Shown here: piece by piece, positions 36,587 through 46,914 of the stretch
How positions within the stretch are numbered: the first letter of the stretch is position 1
Layout: each line of letters starts with the position of its first letter
Origin: Saprospiraceae bacterium
GTDB taxonomy: Bacteria; Bacteroidota; Bacteroidia; Chitinophagales; Saprospiraceae
Length of the DNA stretch: 64,000 nucleotides
NCBI GenBank assembly: GCA_016719855.1
Contig: JADJYH010000047.1
Location: 1 to 64,000 of the forward strand
Direction: 5' to 3'
Notes under the pieces: generated by a model
Told to the model about the DNA's origin: nothing
Seen by the model: only the letters and a program-made list of their open reading frames with translations
Databases searched by the model: none
Program-made: the position numbers and the translations under genes

Positions 36587-39500
36587 TCAATTTAACAAAG
36601 TCATTTTCTTGGTGGCCGTGTTCCCTGGCGTTTGCAGGGAGTAGTAGTAGAGGCCATTGGAAGGCAGGCTGCCCGTTTCGATTAGCACTTCGTGGAAGCC
36701 CTTCGTAAACTCACCGCTCACCGTTTTCACCACCTTGCCCGCCATGTTGAATATCGTCAAGGTAGCCTTGCTCGCCTCCGGCAAATGGAAGCGGATGACG
36801 GTTTCGTTGGCAAACGGGTTCGGGATGTTTTGGTAGAGTTCGAATTGGTTGCCAACGACGCTTGTGCCGTTTGGTAACGTGAACTCGAGTACAACTGGCC
36901 TTACCGTACCTCCTTTTTCATAACTTTCAGCAAGTGTGTAGCTTGAATTGATGTTGGCCAGTTTGCTCAACATGCCGTCCTTCAATGCGGTGAAGGTCAT
37001 CGAAAACTGTGTGGCTGGTTCGCCGTTTTTCGGAGCGGCGAGTTGGTACCAGCTTGCCGTGACCACCCCTTCTGCCAAGCGGCTGAGGCCATAATTTTCG
37101 ATGGTCGTGGAAGCTGCTGGCGTCAGTTTCTCAAACTGGAGCGCTGTTTTGTCGAAGTTCAAAGTGAACTGGTAGCCGAGCATTCCTGCGAGGTTTGCAT
37201 TGAAATCTACCGTGAAAGTTTCACCTGCCTTCACTGCCCGGTCTGCTGTTTGGATGCTGAAATCCAAGTTGTTCCGGTCCTCGTTTGGCTCACCAAAGTT
37301 GTTGGTAACTGCCGTCCCGTTCACGTCGCCGACTTTCACCGCTACGAAGTTGACGTTGGGGCTGGCAGTCGTGAGGTCGTTGATGTTGCACACTTCCGGG
37401 ATTGCCGCTGCGAATGGATTTGCAGGGTTCAGGAACGTGTAGCTGGCATCCACAAAGCGCCAAGAGGTGTTGTTTGGAAACTCGTCCAGAACGTGTAGGA
37501 TGACTTTGCGAATCTCCACAATATCGCTCACCGTCACCGAACCGCTACGGTTTGCATCGGCAGCGATGAGTTTGTAGGGTGAATCGAGCGGAACGGAACC
37601 GAGGATATGCTGATTTATCAACAACAAGTCGTAGGTCGTCACACCATTCAGTGGGCTGATGTCAAGTACAGGCGTCACGGTGTAGTCCATGCCAATCGGG
37701 AGGTTGGCGAACTGGTATCCACCTGTGTTGTTGGTCGCAGTCGTACTGTTAATGGTGCCGTTGAGTTCCACCTGTACGTTTTCAACGCCTTGGTTCAGTT
37801 CATTGGAAATCTGGCCGTTCATGGCAATTAGTGGTGCAGCGCCGCAAGCACCCATGTTGTCCTGAATATTGACGGTTGTTTCGCAGAAGTCGGCATTGCC
37901 TGCTTCGTCCGTCAGCCAGATTTGGACCAGGTTAACGCCCAAGTCATCGCAAGTGAAAATCAGCTGGGTATTTGTGACATCCGGAGAAAACGATACCGAC
38001 ATGTCACTGAAGTCGGAGCAGTTGTCGTTCGATGAGCCAGCAATAAATTGGTCAGCATCAACGGGCACCATACCCGAAGCCATGATGGCCACATTAAGGC
38101 CATTGCAGATTGGTGTTGGCTTTTTGCAATCTTCGATGGCGAAGAGGAAGTTGCAGAAACTAACATTTCCACAACCATCTGTGGCGCTGTAGCTGATTCG
38201 GTGCGTACCAACTGGGTAGTTATTGGTCGTGTTTTGACCGGAACCTGAGGTGGCAAAACCAGGGTCAGCGATGCCGTCGTCATTCAGGTCAACCGTCCAA
38301 GTGTAAACGATTTGGTTGGCTGGTGTGCAAGCATCTGTTGCAGCAACCGTCAAATCTGGCGCAAGCGGGCTACAGTCAGCCTTGAAGTTGCAGAAGGTCA
38401 AATTGTCGCAAGCTGCGAAACTCGGCGCACTGAAATCCATGACCTTGATAACCTGTGTGTGGTCCCAACGGCCAGGGCCAGTAGGATTGTTCACATCATA
38501 TTGACACCAATCAATCACCGACCAAGTGCGGAGAATTTTTGGCAGGCATCAGGTGCGGAAGTAAGTACCAAATCGGTATGGCCGACGACCAAGGTGAAAC
38601 AACCGTTTCCGGCTGGAAAAGTAGGAGAGCCCGTGTTCGTGGGGTCCGTTGGCGCCGTGCAACCGTTCAGCGTGAGGTCAGCAGGGAAATTGATACTTGC
38701 CCCAGTGAATGGGTTATTGTTGATGACGGTAATGGTTTGCACACAGAAGCTGATAGTTCCTGCCGGGTCGGTTGCAGCGTAGGTACGGAAAATAGTACCA
38801 GAACCGCAACCAAGCGTACCTGCGTCCGATTGTGTCAGCACGATGTTCTCACCGCAATTGTCTATTGCCAAGCCATCAAGCGGGCCTTGCAAAGCTGGGT
38901 CGGTCTCCACTGTTCCTACCAAAGTTGGATTGGTGTAGTCCTGGCCACAGTCCAAGGTGACGTTGGGCGGGCAGGTGATGGATGGGCCAGATTTGTCCTG
39001 TACCTCCACGTTTACCATACAATCATTGTAATTGCCGTGGCAATCGTACACACGCAAGATTACAGGGACATTGGTTCCAACATCGGAGCAACAAAACTCA
39101 ACGATGTCGTCAAAGACAAGGTTTGCGGGTATGTTGCAGTTGTCCGTCATTCGGGAAACCCTGAATTCGTCAACGCAACAGTTGTCAGTGCTGCCATTGT
39201 CGAACGAAATTGCGTGAGCAAAACCGTATCCGGCATTGTCCAATGCCACGACCGTGAACTGGTCACAAACGGCGTTCGGCTTGTTGGTGTCGTTGACGGT
39301 GATGGTAAATGTTTTCGAGGTGGAATTGCCACAGGCATCAGTCACTTTTACAGTGATGGTATGTACGCCAAACGTCAGACCTGGAGCAGGCACTTGCCCA
39401 CCATTTCCAGCGATTGGGCCGGATGGGGTGAATATGGCCACCGAGTAGCTTGAACAGTCGGAAACCGCCACGGCAGGAATGACCGGACGGGCACGGCAGC

Positions 39501-40698
39501 CCGGCAAGTTTGCCGAAACGGTCATGTTTGCTGGCGCATTGAACACTGGAGCTGTGGTGTCATTGTAGTGTATCACTTGGATACAGGTCCACGGGTTGTC
39601 TATGAAGTCAACAGGCAGGCACCAATCCAGCACCGTCCAGGTGCGGATAATACGGAAGCCAACGCCGCATTTTGGGATGACCAGGTCTGAATAAGAAGCT
39701 GTTATATTACAAACGGCGTTGGCGCCTTCCGTGATATCGTAGGTTGTTCCATCAATCACGACAGTCGGATAGCCTGTGTTTGATGGCAAAACATTGGCAG
39801 CAACACCAGGCATGCATTCCATGACCGTATCTGCGGGACATTCTGGATTTAGGTCCAACAAATTGGTGCTTTCCACGAAAATCATCTGGTTGCAAGTGGT
39901 GGTGTAGCCTAATTCGTCAGTGGCAGACCAAATTCGCATGATAATTTGGGAGAAGTCGTCGTCGCATTCTCCCTGCGTTATCATGTCCAAATGTTGAACC
40001 GTGAAATCGTTGCAATCCACAAAGGTTGGCTCTTCGACGTCCCCACCTTCTGAAATTGGACGCACATCTTGCAGGCAATTGATGGTGTCGTCAACACAGT
40101 TGTAGGCAAATGGACCGGACTTGTCCTCAATCAATGCCTCACCCCAACATAGATTTCCGGTTTCGGTGTTGGTGACGGAGAAGGTGATGGTTTCGCCTAC
40201 ATAGTAATATCCGATGTAGTTGGAACCGGTGTTTTCAATGTCCACCACAAAGTCATCGTAGCAACCGTAGTTTCCCTCAAGGGCAACATCGGGCGTGAGC
40301 CACATTTCGCAAGTGGATGGAATGGAAATATGCAAATTATCATCACAAACCAACCCATTGGATGCAGGAACAAAAGGGTTGACGGTGATTGAAAATGTGC
40401 ATGATGCAACGTTCCCGCTGCAATCCATTGCCTGAAAACTCAAAATTGTGGTTCCGATTGGAAAGGAACTTCCCGAAGTGTATCCAGTTCCGTCTGTTTG
40501 AGAAATTCCTGGCGTACAATTTGGGTCGTTGTCGGTGGCGAAGACTGCGAAATTGTAGACTGTTTCGCATTCGCCGGGAGCAAGCTGTAAGGATACGTTT
40601 CCTGGACAAAATAATGTCGGGGGGGTAATATCCTGTGCAAGTAAGGAAGAGGCAAAGCATAGCATTGCCACCAAGTAGCTGAGTAACACTCGTGTCAT
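36587..40698 (-). CDS. Large T9SS protein with HYR, cohesin- and dockerin-like modules, one apparent indel
   Basis: Restored length 1370 residues. Signal peptide MTRVLLSYLVAMLCFASSLL (cleavage near AQ). Many HYR-type beta domains with PPTLFCPGNV, CSGNVASCTFSITV, GPSITCPPNV and repeated IRTWTVLDWC segments. The frame breaks where the T run 38536-38540 (A run on the coding strand) seems one short; repair restores ILRTWSVIDWC. Then come a carboxypeptidase-like beta domain (VQVELNGTINSTTATNNTGGYQF), a dockerin-like segment (DANRSGSVTVSDIVEIRKVIL), a cohesin-like domain (AGETFTVDFNANLAG), and the sorting domain (LYQNIPNPFANETVI to KKMTLLN). Likely a surface structural protein. Confidence 0.85.
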
Positions 40699-41059
40699 GG
40701 GACCTGATTTAGGTTAAAGAATTTAAGTAAGATTCGTATTCAGAGGTTGGTGCAGTCACTACGGTAAAAAAAACCGCATGAACCATCTATGCCAACCGTA
40801 GTCTGCTTGTGTAATTTTGGAAATACCCAGATTGGTTAAAATACTTTCAGGTCAGGCATGGAGCCTGTTTTGGATAGATTGTAAAAGGAGCAAAAATTGG
40901 AACGCCAGTCTCTTAGAAGTTGTCAGATAGAAAAACGTAAGTATTAGTTAAATTTCGATGCAAATGTATCACATAAAGATTCGAACATGCTATACCCCAT
41001 TCGCACTAATTAATAATTCGTCAATAAAGCCCGTTTGTAAAAAGCTGTAAATCAGCATT
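40699..41059. other. Spacer without a gene
   Basis: About 360 bases upstream of the HYR protein. No convincing frame. A minus-strand TACATTTG at 40961-40968 is the only promoter-like box, which would imply a leader of some 250 bases. Confidence 0.45.
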
Positions 41060-41746
41060 TTAGTCTTCAATCGCTTGAAACATTTTCCAAACTGGATCCT
41101 TTGGTACACTTGCGGTGATGTTCACAAGTTCCTTTTTCACCGGGTGCTCAAAAGTAATGTTCCGGCAATGGAGGTGAATTGAGCTGTCTTTGTTGGGCGT
41201 TGGATAACCATATTTCACATCGCCCCGGATAGGGCAGCCTATTTTGGCCAACTGTGCCCTAATCTGGTGTGACCTTCCGCTTTGGAGGTCAATCTTTAGC
41301 AAATAACTGTCCTCGATTTCAGCTATCAACTCGTAATCAAGGTCGGCTTTTTTTGCGTCTCTCGCTCGGTTGCTCAGGGTATCGTAGGCTTTTACGATAT
41401 TTTTGGTTGAGTCTTTCAGAATATAATGCGTTAGATGTCCAAAGAATGGCTCTGGCCTTCTACCCACGATTGCCCAGTAGGTTTTCTTGACCTCACGCTC
41501 CGCAAAGATTTTATTCATGCGTTCAAGCGCTTTGCTCGTCCTGGCAAATATGGTCACACCGCTCACCGGCCTGTCAAGGCGGTGGATGGTGCCAAGGAAC
41601 ACATCGCCCGGCTTTCCGTATTTGTCCTTGATGTATTGCTTGACCTGGTCGCCAAGCGTTTCGTCGCCGGTCTCGTCGCCTTGAACCAGCACGTTGTTCG
41701 GCTTGTTAATGGCAATCAAATGGTTGTCTTCGAATAATACTTTCAT
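41060..41746 (-). CDS. RluA-family pseudouridine synthase
   Basis: 228 residues. Isomerises uridine to pseudouridine in rRNA or tRNA. Marks: VLFEDNHLIAINKPNNVLVQ at the N-terminus, IHRLDRPVSG with catalytic Asp58, VKKTYWAIV, and the late LQSGRSHQIRAQL and PIRGDVKYG motifs. There is no S4 domain, as in the short RluA/RluC-like forms. The exact target cannot be told. A -7 box lies nine bases before the ATG. Confidence 0.92.
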   Translation of the reverse strand: MKVLFEDNHLIAINKPNNVLVQGDETGDETLGDQVKQYIKDKYGKPGDVFLGTIHRLDRPVSGVTIFARTSKALERMNKIFAEREVKKTYWAIVGRRPEPFFGHLTHYILKDSTKNIVKAYDTLSNRARDAKKADLDYELIAEIEDSYLLKIDLQSGRSHQIRAQLAKIGCPIRGDVKYGYPTPNKDSSIHLHCRNITFEHPVKKELVNITASVPKDPVWKMFQAIED

Positions 41747-41754
41747 AATTGCCG

Positions 41755-41762
41755 CAAAGGTA
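41755..41762 (-). promoter_or_regulatory. Candidate -7 box for the pseudouridine synthase
   Basis: TACCTTTG on the minus strand, 8 bases before the ATG at 41746, implying an almost leaderless transcript. Confidence 0.45.
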
Positions 41763-41822
41763 GGGAGTTCAGGTTACGAACTACTTTTTCCTTTGTCCTT
41801 TTTACTTTTTACTTTTCAGCCG

Positions 41823-42654
41823 ATGAAACTAAGCCTAGGATTTTCACCTTGCCCCAATGACACCTTCATCTTCGATGCCATGCTGCACGAGAGAATTGAC
41901 ACGGAGGGCCTCGAATTCGAGGTCTTCATGGAGGACGTTGAAACGCTGAACCGCCGGGCCATGCTCGGTGAACTTGACATCACCAAATTGAGCTACCATG
42001 CCTACGCCTATTTGCTCGAAAAATATGTGTTGCTTGACGCTGGCAGTGCCCTAGGGCAAAACTGTGGTCCGCTTCTAATTGCCCGACAGGAAATGACCGA
42101 CCAAGAAGTGGAAAAAGCGCTCATCGCCATCCCTGGCAAATACACCACAGCCAATTTCCTCCTCAGCCTAGCCTTTCCCCGCTGCCACCCGCAAACTGGA
42201 GACCGTCTTTTCGGAGATTGAAAATGCAGTACTCGAAGGGAAAGTGGATGCAGGGTTGATTATCCACGAAAACCGCTTTACTTACGACCAAAAGGGTCTG
42301 AAAAAAGTCATTGACCTCGGTGAGTTCTGGGAAGCATCAACGGGGATGCCCATCCCACTGGGCGGCATAGTGGTGCGCAGGAGCCTACCCAATGAAATTC
42401 GTCAAAAAGTAAACCGGGTTATGGAACGCAGTGTCCGATACGCATTCGACCATCCCGAAGCATCAAAGTCGTTTGTGAAGGCAAATGCACAGGAAATGGA
42501 GGAATCCGTGATGGATAGTCACATTAAACTATACGTAAACGAATTCACCAAGAACTTAGGGGGGGCTGGCCGTGCTGCCATTGGTAAGTTGTTCGACGTA
42601 GCAAGAGCAAGAGGTGTAGTGCCAATCTACAAAGAAGATATTTTTTTAAATTAA
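41823..42654 (+). CDS. mqnD: 1,4-dihydroxy-6-naphthoate synthase, one apparent indel
   Basis: Last dedicated ring-forming step of the futalosine route to menaquinone. Restored length 276 residues. The N-terminus KLSLGFSPCPNDTFIFDA and DITKLSYHAYAYL, then CGPLL, are diagnostic of MqnD. The frame breaks at the C run 42177-42180, which seems to hold one C too many; removing it gives LAFPAATRKLETVFSEIENAVLEG (split here as two motifs, LAFPAATRKL and ETVFSEIENAV), and the protein continues through DAGLIIHENR. The ATG at 41823 opens the conserved start. The spacer upstream is pyrimidine-rich, like that before sbcC. Confidence 0.9.
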
Positions 42655-42738
42655 AAAGAAATCTAATTCTTGGCACGAATGTTGAAATAAGATAAAGTGT
42701 GTAAGTTTTGGTTAAAGAATTGTAAGATTCGTTTTTTC

Positions 42739-42767
42739 GCCCGGGTTTCAATCCCGGGCTTTTTTTT
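42739..42767 (+). terminator. Terminator of mqnD
   Basis: Stem GCCCGGG / CCCGGGC with a 7-base loop and eight T. Confidence 0.92.
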
Positions 42768-42867
42768 GCCCCTGCCCCATCCAATTCTTATCTCCTCCCT
42801 CCTTCCTTCCCAAAAATAGGCTACCAAAAAATCCTTCTAACCTGCACCTCTTTGCGCCTTGCTACAC

Positions 42868-42875
42868 TATCTTTG
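42868..42875 (+). promoter_or_regulatory. Candidate -7 box for ald
   Basis: TATCTTTG with an upstream TTTG 13 bases away. It lies 165 bases before the ald ATG, on the far side of the palindrome, so the leader would contain the hairpin. Confidence 0.35.
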
Positions 42876-42916
42876 CGCCGCTCAAATTCATTCCATCAAT
42901 TAGATTTTTAGAAGTT

Positions 42917-43015
42917 AGACCATAGACATTAGAAGCGCAACATTGGAAAAAACCGCAGCTAAAACAGCATTTGTGGTTTTCAATGTACCTGTCTAAAATC
43001 TATTGTCTACTGTCT
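42917..43015. repeat. Palindromic spacer of TAGAC/GTCTA words upstream of ald
   Basis: Outer arms 42917-42933 and 42999-43015 pair with a few mismatches. An inner imperfect stem (ACATTGG...ACC with GGTTTTCAATGT) lies between them. The outer words match those after udk. Confidence 0.7.
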
Positions 43016-43040
43016 AAAGTCTCAAATAAGACCAAATTTT

Positions 43041-44156
43041 ATGGTTATTGCAGTACCTACCGAGATTAAAACTAACGAAAACCGTGTAGCGCTAACGCCC
43101 GCTGGTGCATTAGAATTGACCAAACTTGGCCACACCGTGTTCGTTCAAAAAGGGGCTGGTGTGAACAGCGGCTTCCCTGACGAAGAGTACGAAGAAGCTG
43201 GCGCAAGCATCCTTCCCAGCGCTGCGGCCTGCTTCGAAAAGGGCGACATGATAATGAAAGTGAAAGAACCCATTGAACAGGAATATGCGCTCATTCGCAA
43301 AGACCAGTTGGTGTTCACCTACTTCCATTTTGCCTCATACAAGCCGCTCACCGACGCAATGATTGAAAGGAAGGCTGTTTGCCTCGCCTACGAAACCGTC
43401 GAAATGCCCGACCGCAGCCTGCCGCTGCTCATCCCAATGTCTGAAGTTGCGGGCCGCATGGCTGTGCAGGAAGGCGCTAAGTTCCTCGAAAAACCAATGG
43501 GGGGGCGTGGAATCTTGTTGGGCGGCGTACCTGGCGTCCAGCCAGCCAAAGTGCTGGTGCTTGGCGGTGGCGTTGTGGGCACACAAGCAGCAAAAATGGC
43601 TGCTGGACTTGGCGCAACCGTTACCATCCTGGACGTAAACTTGAACCGCTTGCGATACCTGGCTGATGTAATGCCCGCAAACGTCAACACCATGTATTCC
43701 AACGAATTGAATATCAGGCGGTTACTCAGGAATCATGACCTAGTTGTAGGCGCTGTGCTTATCCCCGGTGCCAAGGCACCAAACCTAATAACAAGGGATA
43801 TGTTGAAAATTATGCGCGCCGGTACAGTACTCGTGGACGTGGCCGTTGACCAAGGTGGTTGCTTCGAAACCACCAAACCTACCACGCACGAAGACCCGGT
43901 TTACGTGGTGGACGGTGTGCTGCATTATTGCGTAGCAAACATGCCCGGTGCAGTGCCTTACACTTCGACGATTGCGCTGACCAACGCCACCCTCCCCTAT
44001 GCCATCCAACTGGCGAACAAGGGCTGGCAAAAAGCCTGCAACGAAAACAACGCCCTCAAACTCGGACTAAACGTCGTTGATGGCAAGGTCGTTTACCAAG
44101 GTGTGGCCGAGGCTTTCGGTTTACAGTACCACGATGTGAACGAGTTTTTGAAATAA
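43041..44156 (+). CDS. ald: Alanine dehydrogenase
   Basis: 371 residues. Reversible NAD-dependent deamination of L-alanine to pyruvate and ammonia. Family marks: VPTEIKTNENRVALTPAGA at the start, KVKEP with the pyruvate-binding Lys, FTYFHFAS with the catalytic His, LGGGVVGTQAAKMAAGLGA for NAD, and DQGGCFET, with HYCVANMPGAVP near residue 297. Full length. The start follows a palindromic spacer, and a strong terminator closes the unit. Confidence 0.97.
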   Translation: MVIAVPTEIKTNENRVALTPAGALELTKLGHTVFVQKGAGVNSGFPDEEYEEAGASILPSAAACFEKGDMIMKVKEPIEQEYALIRKDQLVFTYFHFASYKPLTDAMIERKAVCLAYETVEMPDRSLPLLIPMSEVAGRMAVQEGAKFLEKPMGGRGILLGGVPGVQPAKVLVLGGGVVGTQAAKMAAGLGATVTILDVNLNRLRYLADVMPANVNTMYSNELNIRRLLRNHDLVVGAVLIPGAKAPNLITRDMLKIMRAGTVLVDVAVDQGGCFETTKPTTHEDPVYVVDGVLHYCVANMPGAVPYTSTIALTNATLPYAIQLANKGWQKACNENNALKLGLNVVDGKVVYQGVAEAFGLQYHDVNEFLK

Positions 44157-44170
44157 AAACTAGTATTTCC

Positions 44171-44207
44171 GCAGCGGTCGGGCTAACCCGACCGCTGCTC
44201 CGTTTTT
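44171..44207 (+). terminator. Terminator of ald
   Basis: Perfect 12-bp stem (44171-44182 with 44187-44198), then seven T at 44203-44209. Confidence 0.93.
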
Positions 44208-44291
44208 TTCTTGAAGAAGGCTGCACCCCACCTATCAAGACTTTTCGTTTTGCAAGCATTAGAGTTACTTGAGAAACCATTCGGACAAACT

Positions 44292-46409
44292 ATGAGCTAT
44301 CCTCGAATCATTTCCCAATCGCTGAATATCCCCATAAAAAGGTAGAAAACACCATTGACCTGTTGGCCGAAGGTGCAACCATTCCCTTCATCGCCCGCTA
44401 TCGGAAGGAAGTCACTGGTTCGCTGGACGAAGTGCAACTCGCTGATATTCAGCAAGAACTGAAAAAACTGATAGAACTGGACAAGCGCCGAGAAACCGTG
44501 CTGCACACCATCGAGGAACTGGGAAAATGACGCCCGAACTCCGCTCCCGCATCGAAAACTGCTGGGACCCCATCGAGTTGGAGGACATCTATTTGCCCTA
44601 CAAACCCAAACGCAAAACCCGGGCTAGCATGGCCCGTGAAAAAGGGCTTGAACCATTAGCCACCATCATTTTTGAACAAAAAAATCAAAACGCCGAGCAA
44701 CTCGCCAAACAATATCTGACCGAAGATGTGCCCACCCTCGAAGATGCCTTGCAAGGAGCACGTGACATCATCGCCGAGTGGATAAACGAGGACGAGCAAG
44801 TGCGCCAAAAGGTGCGATATGCATTTCGCAAAGGCGCTCAAATCTCCTCAAAACTCGTGCGGGGCAAGGAAGAAGAGGCCGCCAAGTACCAAGATTATTT
44901 TGCTTTTTCGGAGCCTTTGAAAAACTGCCCTTCGCACCGCCTGCTGGCCATGCGGCGTGGTGAGGACGAAGGCCTGCTGCGAATTAGCATCGAGCCGGAA
45001 GCCGAGGAAGTGCTGTACCGCCTCGAACAATTCCTGCTCCGTGGCAACGGCGATGCCACCAAGCAGGTGAAGGAAGCACTCCACGACTGCTACGACCGGC
45101 TGCTTTCGCCGAGCATCGAAACGGAATTTCGGAACGAAGCCAAGGAAAAAGCAGACACAGAGGCCATCAACATCTTCGTGGACAACCTCCGTCAACTGCT
45201 GCTGGCCCCGCCGCTCGGCCAGTTTCGGGTGATGGGCATTGACCCAGGTTTTCGCACAGGCTGCAAGGTGGTCATGCTCAACGAGTTCGGTGACTTGCTG
45301 CACAACACCGTCATTTACCCGCACCCGCCCAACTCGGATGAGTACATGGCCCGCCGCATCTTGCAGGACAACGTGGAAAAGTACCGCATCACGGCCATTG
45401 CCATCGGCAACGGTACGGCGGGGCGTGAAACGATGGATTTGTGCAAGGACATCGTGTTTAGCCACCCAGTCAATATTTTCATGGTCAGCGAGGCAGGAGC
45501 CTCGATTTACTCGGCATCAGAGGTTGCCCGGGAGGAGTTCCCTGACCTCGACTTGACGGTGCGGGGCGCCATTTCCATCGGCAGGCGGCTGATGGACCCT
45601 CTGGCCGAACTGGTGAAACTCGACCCAAAAAGCATCGGCGTCGGGCAGTACCAGCACGACGTGAACCAAGTGAAACTAAAGGAAAGCCTCGACCGAACGG
45701 TGGAAAGTTGCGTAAACGCGGTGGGCATCAACCTCAACACTGCCAGCAAACACCTGCTCAATTATGTCTCAGGCTTGGGGCCTACGCTGGCGCAGAACAT
45801 CGTGAAATACCGCACCGAGAACGGCCAATTTGAGTCCAGGCAACAACTGAAAAAAGTAGCCCGAATGGGCGAAAAGGCCTTCGAGCAGTGCGCTGGCTTC
45901 CTCCGAATCAGGAGCGCAGAAAACCCACTGGACAACTCCGCCGTACACCCAGAGAGCTATGGCATCGTGGAAAAATGGCCAAGGATCTCGGCGTGAAAGT
46001 GCCGGATTTGGTGGCCGATGCCGCATTGCGCCAGCAAATTGACCCAAAAAAATATGTCACCGAAAAAGTGGGACTTCCCACGCTCACCGACATCCTCAAA
46101 GAACTCGAAAAGCCCGGCCTCGACCCACGTGGGGAAGCCAAGTCCTTTTCGTTCGCCAACGTCCACAGGGTCGAAGACCTGACGGTGGGCATGGTGCTGC
46201 CGGGCATCATCACCAACGTGACAGCGTTCGGTGCCTTCGTGGACATCGGGGTGAAACAAGATGGGCTGGTGCATATTTCGCAGCTTTCCAACAAGTATGT
46301 CCGCAACCCCTCCGATGTGGTTTTCTTGAACCAAGAGGTGAATGTGCGGGTAGTGGAAGTTGACCTGAAACGCAAACGTATTCAATTGACAATGAAGGAT
46401 TTATCGTAA
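44292..46409 (+). CDS. tex: Tex family RNA-binding protein, three apparent indels
   Basis: Transcription accessory protein with HhH, YqgF-like and S1 domains. The start is the ATG at 44292. Three frame breaks each fall in an A run one base too short: 44336-44340, 44524-44527 and 45971-45975. Repair gives 706 residues, normal for Tex. Marks: EGATIPFIARYRKEVTGSLDE, ELEDIYLPYKPKRKTRA, the YqgF-like GIDPGFRTGCKVV, FMVSEAGASIYSASE, the HhH region NAVGINLNTASKHLL, and a C-terminal S1 domain (VGMVLPGIITNVTAFGAFVDIGV to VDLKRKRIQLTM, cited as separate motifs). A perfect hairpin follows the stop by three bases. Confidence 0.92.
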
Positions 46410-46412
46410 AGA

Positions 46413-46483
46413 TTGTTGAATTGTTTTATGGTTGAATTGTTGTCGTGTATGGGTAACAATTCAACCATAAAACAATTCAACAA
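46413..46483. repeat. Perfect 29-bp inverted repeat between tex and the TPR gene
   Basis: Arms 46413-46441 and 46455-46483 are exact complements around a 13-base loop. It begins three bases after the tex stop and ends 14 bases before the next ATG. AT-rich, without a T tract, so not a standard terminator. Confidence 0.95.
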
Positions 46484-46497
46484 CATAGCAATCAAAC

Positions 46498-46821
46498 ATG
46501 AACGACTCCCCCCGCCTCCAGCAATTGCTCCAATTTCATTCGGAAAACCCGAACGATGCCTTCCTCCTTTTTGCACTCGGCAAGGAGCACGAGAAGCTGG
46601 GCAATATGGAAATGGCGCTTGATTATTACCAAAAAATAGTGGCTGCCACGCCCGATTATGTCGGTGTTTACTACCATTTGGGAAAATTGTTGGAAAAAAC
46701 AGACAACCCAGCCCAAGCCCTTGAAACCTATAAATCCGGGATGGCCATCGCCCAAAAAATTGGCGACAAACATGCCCTCAGCGAACTGGCCGAAGCCAAG
46801 CTCGAACTCGACGACGAATGA
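46498..46821 (+). CDS. Small TPR protein
   Basis: 107 residues, cytoplasmic. Two to three tetratricopeptide-type helical pairs: FLLFALGKEHEKLGNMEMALDYYQKI and VGVYYHLGKLLEKTDNPAQALETYKSG (each cited only as its pattern A-L-G-x-x-x-x-x-x-G-x-x-x-x-A-L-x-Y-Y). Probably a protein-interaction module; the partner is unknown. Hairpin spacers lie on both sides, so its expression may depend on readthrough from tex. Confidence 0.8.
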   Translation: MNDSPRLQQLLQFHSENPNDAFLLFALGKEHEKLGNMEMALDYYQKIVAATPDYVGVYYHLGKLLEKTDNPAQALETYKSGMAIAQKIGDKHALSELAEAKLELDDE

Positions 46822-46827
46822 GAAAAC

Positions 46828-46905
46828 GGTTTAAGGTTTTGGGTCTCAGGTTTCAAGGGGCAACCTGAACCACAACCCTGAAACCCAAAACCAAAACCTT
46901 AAACC
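46828..46905. repeat. Inverted repeat between the TPR and hydrolase genes
   Basis: Left arm starts at 46828 with GGTTTAAGGTTTTGGG and the right arm ends at 46905 with the complement, interrupted by a short direct repeat of ACCAAA. A nested CAGGTT / AACCTG stem lies inside. It begins right after the TPR stop and ends ten bases before the next start. Confidence 0.8.
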
Positions 46906-46914
46906 TGAACCCGT

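Noticed and set aside
44292..46409. Programmed ribosomal frameshifting in tex and other split genes
   Set aside because: The breaks have no slippery-site and pseudoknot pattern, occur three times in one gene, need shifts in both directions across the window and strike unrelated families; base-calling error fits better.
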